Shown piece by piece: positions 34,867-43,381 of a stretch of 64,000 nt of DNA. Under the pieces are notes generated by a model. It was not told the origin of the DNA, did not search any database, and saw nothing but the letters and a program-made list of their open reading frames with translations. Position 1 is the stretch's first letter, and each line of letters opens with the position of its first letter. Location: positions 868,001-932,000 of the forward strand of contig JACKIM010000002.1 in the NCBI GenBank assembly GCA_020638465.1. Direction: 5' to 3'. The position numbers and the translations under genes were made by a program. The DNA is from Geminicoccaceae bacterium (GTDB lineage Bacteria > Pseudomonadota > Alphaproteobacteria > Geminicoccales > Geminicoccaceae).

Positions 34867-36246
34867 TCAACCATCGTAGAGGAATGCTCTGTCGGCACTC
34901 TCGTCAAAATCGGGATTGTCCCAGCCCAGCATCTTCCCCGGATTGAGGAGTCCCTTCGGATCGGCTTCCCTCTTGAAGGCGAGCTGGACCGGATCGACCC
35001 TCTTCATGCCGCCCTCCTCCAGCGTGCAGGCATGGGGGTTGAACACCGGGCAGCCATTTTCGTTCAGATAGGCAATGATCTCATTAAGGCGATTGTCGTC
35101 CGTGTATCGGACGATCGGCAGTCCGAAGCAGGCGATCTCGCCGGAAAACCGGACGAATTCGAGATGCATGAGCAGCTCGTCGCCGAAATGCCCGCTCATC
35201 CGGCGCACCTTTTCCACATGGTCCGGTGCTGGAAACAGGATCTGCAGATAGGTGATGGTGCGGTCATGCTTCAGCGCATGAAGCGTGGTGTGGTTCCAGG
35301 TATATTCGAAGACCGGCAACTCGCCCGGGAGACGGCCATCGGCAGGGCATTCATGGACGATCCGACCCGGCCAGCCGTCAAGGAGATCCCTGAACGCGTC
35401 CATGGCGATATCGGCAATCATCAGTGCAACCGCACTCTCGTCGCGGCCGATGATGTCGGGCCGCAGGAAGGCATTGCCGATGGGGGCGGCCAGCGGGGCG
35501 ACGAGCTTCTTGAGAATCGCGTCCTCGCGAGCGAGGGCGTCGGCAAAGCGCACCGATGTCGCAAAGTCGTCGAAGACGACGAACAGGTCGTGCCAGCGCC
35601 AGGCCGGAGCCAGCGGCATGGCCAGTTCGGTGATCACTCCGTTGGTGCCGTAGGCGTGATTGACCTTCTGGATGTCCGCGCCGCGCAGTTCGAGGATGCG
35701 CGGTTCCCCCTCCATGGTGACCACCCGCGCCCCGAGGATGTTGCCACGATCGCGCAGCAGGCCCCAGGTGATCGAGCCGATACCCGACGATCCGCCGGCG
35801 ATATACCCGCCTATCGTGCCGGTCTTGTGGGTCGAAGGGTGCAGCCGGAGCTCCTGGCCGGACTCGCGCCGGCAGATATCATCGATATCGCTGATCTTCG
35901 CACCGGCCTGCACCCTCACCCGCCCGAGCGAAATTTCCCGTATGGCGTTCATCTCCGACAGGTCGAGGACGGCTCCCCCATGCAACGGCATCGCCTGCCC
36001 GTAATTGCCGGTTCCGCCTCCCCGTACGGTGAGCGGGACATCATGAGCGTAACAGGCGCGGATCGCGGCGATCACCTCGCCCTCGTCGGCGGGCGTGATC
36101 ACCAGGTCGGCCGTGACATGATCGAGCTCGCGCTTGAGCACCGGGCTGTACCAGTAGAAATCGCGGCTGCGCCGGCGCACCTTCTGCGGCTGTGTCTCGA
36201 CGGCGATGGCGCCCAATGATGCAATCAGACCGTCGATATCCGTCAT
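34867..36246 (-). CDS. FAD-linked oxidase (PCMH-type FAD-binding)
   Basis: A 459-residue flavoprotein of the vanillyl-alcohol-oxidase/glycolate-oxidase GlcD group. The FAD-binding PCMH domain has the RGGGTGNYGQAMP block near residue 75-87 and a later SSGIGSITWG stretch; the C-terminal PNPGKML-like end is LLNPGKMLGW. Such enzymes oxidise 2-hydroxy acids. The ATG at 36246 follows AAGGAG. The deaminase gene starts 57 nt upstream in the same direction, so both are probably co-expressed. Confidence 0.85.
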   Translation of the reverse strand: MTDIDGLIASLGAIAVETQPQKVRRRSRDFYWYSPVLKRELDHVTADLVITPADEGEVIAAIRACYAHDVPLTVRGGGTGNYGQAMPLHGGAVLDLSEMNAIREISLGRVRVQAGAKISDIDDICRRESGQELRLHPSTHKTGTIGGYIAGGSSGIGSITWGLLRDRGNILGARVVTMEGEPRILELRGADIQKVNHAYGTNGVITELAMPLAPAWRWHDLFVVFDDFATSVRFADALAREDAILKKLVAPLAAPIGNAFLRPDIIGRDESAVALMIADIAMDAFRDLLDGWPGRIVHECPADGRLPGELPVFEYTWNHTTLHALKHDRTITYLQILFPAPDHVEKVRRMSGHFGDELLMHLEFVRFSGEIACFGLPIVRYTDDNRLNEIIAYLNENGCPVFNPHACTLEEGGMKRVDPVQLAFKREADPKGLLNPGKMLGWDNPDFDESADRAFLYDG

Positions 36247-36303
36247 ATGAATTTCTCCTTGCTGCCACCATTTTCGCCGGAGATGGAGTAGCCCGGCCCT
36301 CGG

Positions 36304-37587
36304 TCAGCGGGCAAGCAGGCCGTCGAGCTGGCGATAGGATGGCGGCCACGTATCGATCTCGATACCGTGACGGAACACCCTGCGCCGCTCCTCGCCGCGG
36401 CTCACCAGCTCTGACATGGTCCGTCCCTCGAACAGGACCATGTCGGCAGGCGCACCGACTTCGATGCGATGCGGTGACGACAGACCCATGATCGACGCCG
36501 GGGCGGTGGTGACGAGGGCGGCGGCGGGCTCGACGGGATGGTCGAGGTGGGCGATGCGGATGCCCAGGCGCAGGACCTCGTGCATGTCGAGATCGCCATA
36601 GGCGTAGAACGGGTCGCGGGTGTTGTCGGAGGCGATCGCCACCGGAATGCCGCGCGCGCGCATCTCGTTGATCAATGTGACGCCACGCCAGCGCGGGGTA
36701 CGGCCTGCCCGGCGATCCTGCAGGTACATGTTGCACATGGGCAGGCTCACGATCGAGATCCCCGCCCGGGCGACGAGATCGAGCGTATGCAGGGCTTCGC
36801 TCTCGTCCTGCACCGCCAGCGAGCAGCAGTGGCCGCAGGTGATGGCCTTGTCATAGTTGCGCTCGATGGCGACCCGGGCGATATGGCGCAATGCGCAGGC
36901 CGCGGGATCGTCCGTCTCGTCGACGTGCAGGTCGATGGCCAGGTCGTGCGCCATGGCCAGGTCGAAGATGCGCTCCACCTCCTGCCGGAGGCTGGCCGTG
37001 TCGAACGGTACGCCGCCCATGATGCCGCCATGCTCCGCGCAGACCCGGGCGACATCCTCGCCCTCGCGCCCTTCCAGCCTGTCCGGAGTGGCCAGCGCCA
37101 CACCCTGCAGTTCGATCCGCCCTGCCCAGCGCTCGCGCATCGCCGCGAAGACCGGAAAGGAGATGCGATGCTGCGGCGGGCTGCTGTCGAGATGGGTGCG
37201 GACCGCCGAGGTGCCGTGGGCCCAGGCGCAGCGCAGTGCGAACTCCATGCGCGCCTCCACGTCCCCGGCCGACCAGTTGGCCTCGCGGTCGGCCCGCACC
37301 GCTTCGAGCGCCCCGGCGAAACTGCCGTCGGGATTGGCCGCGCGTGGCCAGATGTGCCCCTTGTCCAGATGTGTGTGCATGTCGGCGAAGGTCGGGAACA
37401 GGAGCCCGTCCCCGGCGTCGATGCGTCCGCCCTCGAAGGCCATGTCGCAGACCTTGCCGGCCTCCTCCACCATCGCGATCCGGCCGTTCTCGATCGCCAC
37501 GTCGAAGACCCCCTCGCCGTCACCGAACGAAGGGTCGCGATGGACCGGCAGGATGGAGACATTGGCGATCATCGAGGGAGCTGGCAT
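36304..37587 (-). CDS. codA: Cytosine deaminase-family amidohydrolase
   Basis: A 427-residue metal-dependent deaminase acting on cytosine, or on creatinine in some members. Metal ligands are shown by HTHLDK (two His), a His in HVDETD, the CGHCCSLA His block, and Asp in ASDNTRDPF. The ATG at 37587 is used; an ATG five codons later is possible. It is divergent from a creatininase-family gene across 93 nt, so the pair may share a control region. Creatinine deaminase activity would fit that neighbour, but cytosine is the default assignment. Confidence 0.82.
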   Translation of the reverse strand: MPAPSMIANVSILPVHRDPSFGDGEGVFDVAIENGRIAMVEEAGKVCDMAFEGGRIDAGDGLLFPTFADMHTHLDKGHIWPRAANPDGSFAGALEAVRADREANWSAGDVEARMEFALRCAWAHGTSAVRTHLDSSPPQHRISFPVFAAMRERWAGRIELQGVALATPDRLEGREGEDVARVCAEHGGIMGGVPFDTASLRQEVERIFDLAMAHDLAIDLHVDETDDPAACALRHIARVAIERNYDKAITCGHCCSLAVQDESEALHTLDLVARAGISIVSLPMCNMYLQDRRAGRTPRWRGVTLINEMRARGIPVAIASDNTRDPFYAYGDLDMHEVLRLGIRIAHLDHPVEPAAALVTTAPASIMGLSSPHRIEVGAPADMVLFEGRTMSELVSRGEERRRVFRHGIEIDTWPPSYRQLDGLLAR

Positions 37588-37680
37588 TGCGGCTTTCCGT
37601 TGCGGGTGGCATGATCCTGCCTCTCCTTGGAGAACCGATCCGCCTTCGGGTCAAGACAGCAATGACGATGGGAAACCCCC

Positions 37681-38508
37681 TTGGACGGGAAAAGACTGCC
37701 GCGGCGCCGCTGGCATGAGATGACGTCGGGCGATTTCGCCCGTGGCACACCCGGGGGCTGGGTCGCCATCATGCCGGTCGGGGCCATCGAGCAGCACGGC
37801 CCGCACCTGCCCGTGGGCGTGGACGCGATGATCAACAATGCGATCATCGACGCCATGCTCGACCTCGCTCCGGACGACCTGCCGGTGACCGTCCTTCCCA
37901 CCTTCTGGATTGGCCGTAGCGAGGAACATGTCGACTTTCCGGGAACATTGACATTCAGCGCCGAAACCCTGCGCCGCATGTGGTTCGAGACCGGCGCCAG
38001 CGTCGCCCGCGCGGGCGTCCGCAAGCTGATCATCCTCAACAGCCATGGCGGCCAGATCCAGGTCATGCAGATCGTCGCCCGCGAACTGCGCATCCGCCAC
38101 GACATGTTTGTCGTCTCATGCTCGTGGCCGCAGCTGGGCCTGCCCGAAGGGCTGGTCGGCACCCATGAACAGCGCGTCGGCATCCACGCGGGACAGGTTG
38201 AGACCTCGCTGATGCTCCACATCGCTCCCCATCTGGTGGATATGAGCAAGGCGGAAAATTTCCAGCCGGTTTATGCCACCCGGACGAAGGAATTCCCGAT
38301 CCTCATGGGACTGGGGGCCGCCGGCTTCGGCTGGAAGGCGCAGGACCTTCACGAAAGCGGTGCGGCGGGTGATGCATCCGTCGCCAGCCCGGAGCAGGGA
38401 GCAGCCATCCTCGGCCACACCAGCGGGCAACTCTCCCGCCTGGTCGCCGAGGTATCACGCTACCAGCCACCCCCTTCACCCGGTGAGATGGACATGAAAA
38501 AACCGTAA
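37681..38508 (+). CDS. Creatininase-family amidohydrolase
   Basis: A 275-residue enzyme of the creatininase superfamily, whose members open cyclic amides such as creatinine. Seen are the metal-ligand block EQHGPHLPVGVDAM, HVDFPGTL, NSHGGQ and HAGQVETSLML. The start is TTG at 37681, the only start that keeps the conserved RRWHEMTSGDF block; a downstream ATG at 37720 would remove it. It faces codA-like deaminase, with a 93-nt gap. Confidence 0.82.
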   Translation: MDGKRLPRRRWHEMTSGDFARGTPGGWVAIMPVGAIEQHGPHLPVGVDAMINNAIIDAMLDLAPDDLPVTVLPTFWIGRSEEHVDFPGTLTFSAETLRRMWFETGASVARAGVRKLIILNSHGGQIQVMQIVARELRIRHDMFVVSCSWPQLGLPEGLVGTHEQRVGIHAGQVETSLMLHIAPHLVDMSKAENFQPVYATRTKEFPILMGLGAAGFGWKAQDLHESGAAGDASVASPEQGAAILGHTSGQLSRLVAEVSRYQPPPSPGEMDMKKP

Positions 38509-38518
38509 AACCGGCGAC

Positions 38519-39655
38519 TCAGAGAGCTTCCGGCTTGTTCGGCTCAACGGGAAGCGCAGGCGTGACGGTACCATGCTGGGGTTGCCGCAGGGTATCGCCG
38601 ACGCTGAAATGATATTCCGGCGGACGCGGCGCGGGCACCGCGACATTGCCGGTCGGACCGGAGATCATATCGAAGGATGGCGTCATCAGCGCTCCGCCTT
38701 CGGCCAGCCTGTTGACCGGAGAGGCGTTGCCATCGACAGCCGCGGTGGTCGTCGTGGCCGACACCGCGGTCGCGGCCGATTCAGTTGCCGCCGGAGCCTG
38801 CGGGACCTTGGCCAGCCCCGCACTGACGAGATTGACCATCTTGTCGAGATTGGGACTGTCCATCGGAGCGACCAATGCGAACAGCAGGGGTCCCCGGCGC
38901 CAGTGCAGCGACAGGTGCCCTTCCGGCACGGTGGCAAACGCGGTCTGGTCGACGGTTCCGGGGAACAGGCCGGCATAGATCGACAACTGGTTGCGTTCTT
39001 CGTCCTCATAGATCAACTGGATCGTCGGCGTCGCGGCATTGGCCAGAACACCGCCATTGACGAACCTCAATCCCAGTTCATCGAGATTGGGCTTGCGCAG
39101 CACATGGTCGACCATATGCCGGGTCAGCCATGTCACCGGCGATTCATTGGCCTCCATCGGCAATGCGGTGGCAATGCCGGTCGTCGATGCGGGAGTGATC
39201 GCACCGGCAGGCACCGCCGTACCGTTGTCGACCACCATGGCCTTGGCGAGTACCCGTGCATCGCTGGCAAGGGCGGCCCTGGTCTTGTCGGCCTGGCCAC
39301 CGTGATGCGGTGCCAGCTCGAAAGCCAGGAAACCGGCCGCGACCACCACGGCCACCGAAGCGGCCATGGCGAGATAGCGGGCCACGGGGACAGGCTTCTT
39401 CCTCCGTTCGGCCACGAGCCGCCTTTGCAGATCCGGACAGAAGTTTTCACTATCGTCGATATCCAGCATCCGGCCGAGTTCCCTCAGACCGGACATTTGC
39501 GACAGATAGCTGTCCACTCTGCCGGTCGCGACCGGGTGGTCGGACAGATAGTCAATGACGTCACGACGGCGGTCAAAATCCAGAACACCGTCGACAAAGG
39601 CGTTCAGATCACTTTCGGTGATCTCTGCCGGATGGTGTGTATATGTCTTTTTCAT
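38519..39655 (-). CDS. Anti-sigma factor, partner of the ECF sigma
   Basis: A 378-residue single-pass membrane protein. The N-terminal 80 residues are a short cytoplasmic domain with ESDLNAFVDGVLD, as in ChrR/RsiW-type anti-sigma factors, without a zinc HxxxCxxC motif. A transmembrane helix lies at about 91-115. The large C-terminal part is extracytoplasmic, Pro/Ala/Thr-rich at the end. Its ATG at 39655 overlaps the sigma stop by 4 nt, making the pair translationally coupled. The signal is unknown. Confidence 0.82.
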   Translation of the reverse strand: MKKTYTHHPAEITESDLNAFVDGVLDFDRRRDVIDYLSDHPVATGRVDSYLSQMSGLRELGRMLDIDDSENFCPDLQRRLVAERRKKPVPVARYLAMAASVAVVVAAGFLAFELAPHHGGQADKTRAALASDARVLAKAMVVDNGTAVPAGAITPASTTGIATALPMEANESPVTWLTRHMVDHVLRKPNLDELGLRFVNGGVLANAATPTIQLIYEDEERNQLSIYAGLFPGTVDQTAFATVPEGHLSLHWRRGPLLFALVAPMDSPNLDKMVNLVSAGLAKVPQAPAATESAATAVSATTTTAAVDGNASPVNRLAEGGALMTPSFDMISGPTGNVAVPAPRPPEYHFSVGDTLRQPQHGTVTPALPVEPNKPEAL

Positions 39656-40206
39656 TTCACAACACGCAGTTTTGAGATACCGCGTCGATCGGTCAACTGC
39701 CTCAGAGCTTCCCGGCCGCGTGATAGTCTCGACATGACAGTGCCAATTGGAATACTCAGAGCTTCCGCGGCTTCCGCGTAGCTCATCCCCTCAAGTCCGA
39801 CCAGAAGAACAGCCTCCCGCTGCTCTAGCGGCAGCTTGGACAAAGCCTGAACAAGATCGCGAAGTTCCAGCCTCTTGACCTGGGAGGCAGGGCTGATCAT
39901 CAGCGACATCACATCGTCGACATCCACGGGATGCCCTGTCCGCTTCAGACGGCGGCGATGATCGATATAGACATTGTGCAGTGTGGCGAACAGATAGGGA
40001 CGCACCTCGCGCACATCGCGCCAGTTGCGGGCCCGGGCCAGGACGCGGGTCAGGGTCTCCTGGACCATGTCGTCGGCATCCGAACTGTCGCCTATGAGGA
40101 GGGTTGCATAACGACGCAGGGACTTGACATGCTCGACCATTTCCTCGGCGACGAGGTCGCCCACATCGGAATGACCGATGCCGCCTGTTCTCTCGGTCGA
40201 TGACAT
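39652..40206 (-). CDS. ECF-family RNA polymerase sigma factor
   Basis: A 184-residue sigma factor with region 2 (RRYATLLIGDSSDADDMVQETL, the core-binding and -10 recognition part) and region 4 (LPLEQREAVLLVG, then the helix-turn-helix YAEAAEALSIPIGTVMSRLSRGR). No region 3 exists, as expected for ECF types. The ATG at 40206 follows GAGGGGCGA. The anti-sigma gene follows immediately. It should direct RNA polymerase to a small extracytoplasmic-stress regulon. Confidence 0.9.
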   Translation of the reverse strand: MSSTERTGGIGHSDVGDLVAEEMVEHVKSLRRYATLLIGDSSDADDMVQETLTRVLARARNWRDVREVRPYLFATLHNVYIDHRRRLKRTGHPVDVDDVMSLMISPASQVKRLELRDLVQALSKLPLEQREAVLLVGLEGMSYAEAAEALSIPIGTVMSRLSRGREALRQLTDRRGISKLRVVK

Positions 40207-40681
40207 TCGCCCCTCGCGATGCTCCGGCACGGACTCATGAGTATCACCAGTCAACAACCCGTCCATGTCATCGGCGGGCTGTCCGGCGGAGCGCGATTCA
40301 GCTCTCCACGACAGGGCAAGCCTCACGGAACCGACTTCCAGTTGAAATCGTCACAGCCGACAAAATCCACCATCCGGCTGAAAGATACCAGAGATAATAT
40401 GGCCGGACCCCGGAACTCTCTCATGCGATTCGACATTTCGCTCCACCTTTCCAAGCGTCTCCTGCTTCCAACACCCGCCATGAAACAAAAAAAGAGGGCT
40501 CCGCGAACCTCGGCGAGGTCGCGCGGAGCAATCGGTTGGGCGGTATTCCGGACTGCGGACAAAAGCAGCAGGCCCGAAATCTGTCGAAGCGAAGAAGATC
40601 CAATCTCGTCGAAGCTTCAATCTGTTCAATAGACGCCGCTAAATCGCCGTTATTCCCGAAAAATCGATGAAATACGAATTT
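40207..40681. other. Intergenic region between phaC and the ECF operon
   Basis: 475 bases without a convincing gene. It contains the phaC terminator (40487-40529) and, on the right of it, a leader of about 280 nt before the sigma gene. The small reading frames there cross the terminator or have no coding character. No autoregulatory ECF promoter could be read with confidence. Confidence 0.7.
40487..40529 (-). terminator. Rho-independent terminator of phaC
   Basis: On the minus strand a stem GCTCCGCG (40522-40529) and CGCGGAGC (40498-40505), with an inner ACCTC/GAGGT stem, is followed shortly by seven T (40487-40493). It lies about 150 nt after the phaC stop. Confidence 0.75.
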
Positions 40682-42451
40682 TTACGCAAGAATGCTGACA
40701 TAGCGTCCAGGCGCCGGCTCCAGCGATCTGCCCTCGCCCGGCACGATGGATCGTGCCGGCACCGGGTCGCCGCCATGTCGACTTATCCATGTCCGCCAGT
40801 CCGGCCACCACGACCCGCCGTTGTGTTCGGCCTGATCGAGATAGGCTTCAGCCGTCGACGGCAGGCCCGCGGTCGTCCGGTAGCCATATTTCCCGCTGGT
40901 TTCCGGGTTGATGACACCGGCGATGTGGCCCGATCCGGCGAGGACGAAGCGCTTGTCTCCGGAAAGCAGGCGCAATCCCGCGTAGGTACTCTTCCAGGGC
41001 GCGATATGATCCTCGATCGTCGACAGGAAATAGGTGGGGATGTCGATGCGCGACAGGTCGATCGGCTCGCCCGCCAGTTCGATACCGCCCGCTTTCGTCA
41101 ACAGGTTCTCAAGGTACATCTTGCGCAGATAGAAACCGTGCATCATCCGCGGCATGCGCGTTCCGTCGGCATTCCAGTAGAGCAGATCGAACGCGGGTGG
41201 CTGCCTTCCCATGAGGTAGCCGTTGACGTGGAAGCTCCAGATCAGATCGTTCGCCCGCAGGAGGTTGAACACTTCCTGCATGTATTGTGCATCGAGATAG
41301 CCCCGCTCCTTCATCGCCTCGTCGAGCAGCTCGATCTGCTCCCCGTCGATGAAGACGCCCAGATCGCCCGGGTCCGAAAAATCCAGCATCGTGGTCAGGA
41401 ACGTCGCGCTTGCCACCCTGCTGCCGCCACGGGCGCGCATCCGGGCGAGGAAGCAGGCCGTGAGCGTCCCGCCAAGGCAGTATCCCAGGATATTGACCTT
41501 CTCCTCCCCGGTTATTTCCCTGATGGCATCGATTGCCGACTCCGGCCCTTCGAGCAGGTAATCGCTGAATCCCTTGTCGCGATGGGCCTCGCCCGGATTG
41601 ACCCACGAAATGACGAAGACCGTCATGCCCTGCTCGACCAGCCAGCGGATGAAGCTGTTCTTTTCGCCCAGGTCGAGGATGTAGAACTTGTTGATCCACG
41701 GCGGAACGATGAGCAACGGCCGGCGCATGACCTCGCCGGTTGCCGGTGCATACTGGATGAGCTGCATCAACTCGTTCTCGTAGACCACGGATCCTCTCGT
41801 CGCCGCGACATTCACTCCCAGTTGGAAGGCGTCCGACCGGGTGCGGGTGATGCGCAGCTTGCCTTCGCCACGCTCGATGTCTCTCAAGGCGTTCGCCATG
41901 CCCTGCCGAAGGCTCTGTCCCTCCGTTCGCACCGCTTCCGCAATGGCGGCCGGATTGGTCCACAACTGATTGGTCGGTGCCATCGCATCGATGGCCAGGC
42001 CGGCATAGAAACGGACCTTGCGCATGGTGGCGTGATCGAGGTCCCGCGCCCCCTCGACCAGCTCCCGGATCCACGAAACCTGAAGCTGATAGGCCTGACG
42101 GATGAAGGCGAAGCGCAGGTCGTCGTCCCATGCGGGATCCTTGAAACGCCGGTCGCCGGCAGGCGAACTGATCGGCGGCGGCTCGTCAGCCCCCTCCATC
42201 CTCCGTGAGAACCAGCCGCATACTTCAGCCATGCCGGCACTGAAACGGGCGAACGCCCCGAACACGAGCTCCGGATCGTCAACAAGAGCCCGTTGCAATC
42301 TCTCCATGGCCGAGCGTACCACCGCCGGGTCGGGAATCCGCAATTCATGGGAATAGTCCCGCCCGATCAGGGCACCGGTGGCCCCGCCGATGGCCCTGCC
42401 CCAATCAGCTGCGGTCCATTCCTCGACGCTTCGGGATCGTTCATCGAGCAT
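40682..42451 (-). CDS. phaC: Class I poly(3-hydroxyalkanoate) synthase
   Basis: Polymerises (R)-3-hydroxyacyl-CoA into storage polyester at the granule surface. The 589-residue protein has the N-terminal region of about 200 residues and an alpha/beta-hydrolase catalytic domain with the lipase-like box GYCLGG, nucleophile Cys325, followed by a catalytic Asp in STIEDHIAPW and His in GSGHIAG. Length and sequence fit class I (single-subunit, short-chain). The ATG at 42451 has AAGGGGG upstream. No phaA, phaB or phaZ is near; the terminator is at 40487-40529. Confidence 0.95.
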   Translation of the reverse strand: MLDERSRSVEEWTAADWGRAIGGATGALIGRDYSHELRIPDPAVVRSAMERLQRALVDDPELVFGAFARFSAGMAEVCGWFSRRMEGADEPPPISSPAGDRRFKDPAWDDDLRFAFIRQAYQLQVSWIRELVEGARDLDHATMRKVRFYAGLAIDAMAPTNQLWTNPAAIAEAVRTEGQSLRQGMANALRDIERGEGKLRITRTRSDAFQLGVNVAATRGSVVYENELMQLIQYAPATGEVMRRPLLIVPPWINKFYILDLGEKNSFIRWLVEQGMTVFVISWVNPGEAHRDKGFSDYLLEGPESAIDAIREITGEEKVNILGYCLGGTLTACFLARMRARGGSRVASATFLTTMLDFSDPGDLGVFIDGEQIELLDEAMKERGYLDAQYMQEVFNLLRANDLIWSFHVNGYLMGRQPPAFDLLYWNADGTRMPRMMHGFYLRKMYLENLLTKAGGIELAGEPIDLSRIDIPTYFLSTIEDHIAPWKSTYAGLRLLSGDKRFVLAGSGHIAGVINPETSGKYGYRTTAGLPSTAEAYLDQAEHNGGSWWPDWRTWISRHGGDPVPARSIVPGEGRSLEPAPGRYVSILA

Positions 42452-42648
42452 ATCGGCCCCCTTGCACCATCAACCCTGACAATGGTTCACGTGGCATCAT
42501 CGTTATCCCCGGAAGCGAAATAATATCTTCACTTGTCGAATGCAGTGGCAGTGCCTCAATATGTCGCCGCGTGGTCCCGCCCCGGCTGGCGGAGGCGGAC
42601 GACCTCGCCGTCGATTCCAGTGACTCAGATCAAGGGGGGTGTCCATCC

Positions 42649-43356
42649 GTGCTTTCCGCAGAAGCCAAGACCAAGCTCGAAGGTGTAACGGCCGCGACAC
42701 TCACGACCTGCCTGTTCAAGCGTGGGTTTCACAACCAGTACCTGCAGAATGTCCACCCCGTCGGCCCCGGCATGCCGCGAATGGTCGGCAGCGCGTTCAC
42801 GCTGCGGTTCATACCCGCGCGGGAAGATCTCGACGTGATGGATGCATACAAGGATCCCGAGCATCCGCAGCGCAAGGCCGTCGAGACCATCTCGAAGGGC
42901 GAGGTGCTGGTCATCGACAGTCGCGGTGACGCCCGCGGCGCTTCTGCCGGCGACATCCTCCTTCGGCGGATCATGATGCGCGGCGCTGCCGGAGCCGTCA
43001 CCGACGGCGGCTTTCGCGACACCCCGTCGATCCGCGCCATGAACTTCCCGGTGTATCAGCAGCGTCCGTCGGCGCCCACCGGTCCGATCTACCATCACGC
43101 GCTGGACTTCAATCAGCCGATCGCCTGCGGCGGTGCCGCGGTCTATCCGGGCGACATCCTTGTCGGCGATGGCGAGGGTGTCGTGGTTCTTCCGGCGCAT
43201 CTGGCCGAAGAGCTTGCGCACGAAAGCGCGGAGATGACCGCCTACGAGGACTGGGTGGAAATCCAGGTGATGGACGGGTCGCGCCTCCCGGGCATCTATC
43301 CGCAGTCGCCGGAGAGCAAGAAGGCATTCGAAGCCTGGCGCGCCCGGAAGGGCTAG
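42649..43356 (+). CDS. RraA-like protein (4-hydroxy-4-methyl-2-oxoglutarate aldolase/RraA family)
   Basis: A 235-residue protein of the RraA family, which includes the RNase E regulator and a retro-aldolase. The GDARGASAGDILLRRIM block and the GAVTDGGFRD block (Arg-Asp pair, metal and substrate site of the aldolases) are seen. The start is GTG at 42649, with a GGGGGG ribosome site at about 9 nt; a start further left has no support. A 235-residue length, longer than RraA (about 160), points to the aldolase-like group. Confidence 0.82.
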   Translation: MLSAEAKTKLEGVTAATLTTCLFKRGFHNQYLQNVHPVGPGMPRMVGSAFTLRFIPAREDLDVMDAYKDPEHPQRKAVETISKGEVLVIDSRGDARGASAGDILLRRIMMRGAAGAVTDGGFRDTPSIRAMNFPVYQQRPSAPTGPIYHHALDFNQPIACGGAAVYPGDILVGDGEGVVVLPAHLAEELAHESAEMTAYEDWVEIQVMDGSRLPGIYPQSPESKKAFEAWRARKG

Positions 43357-43381
43357 TAGGCTGGATATCGATGGCCGCTCG

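Noticed and set aside
40351..40629. Small frames in the phaC-sigma gap
   Set aside because: They run through the clear terminator hairpin and T-run and have no coding character.
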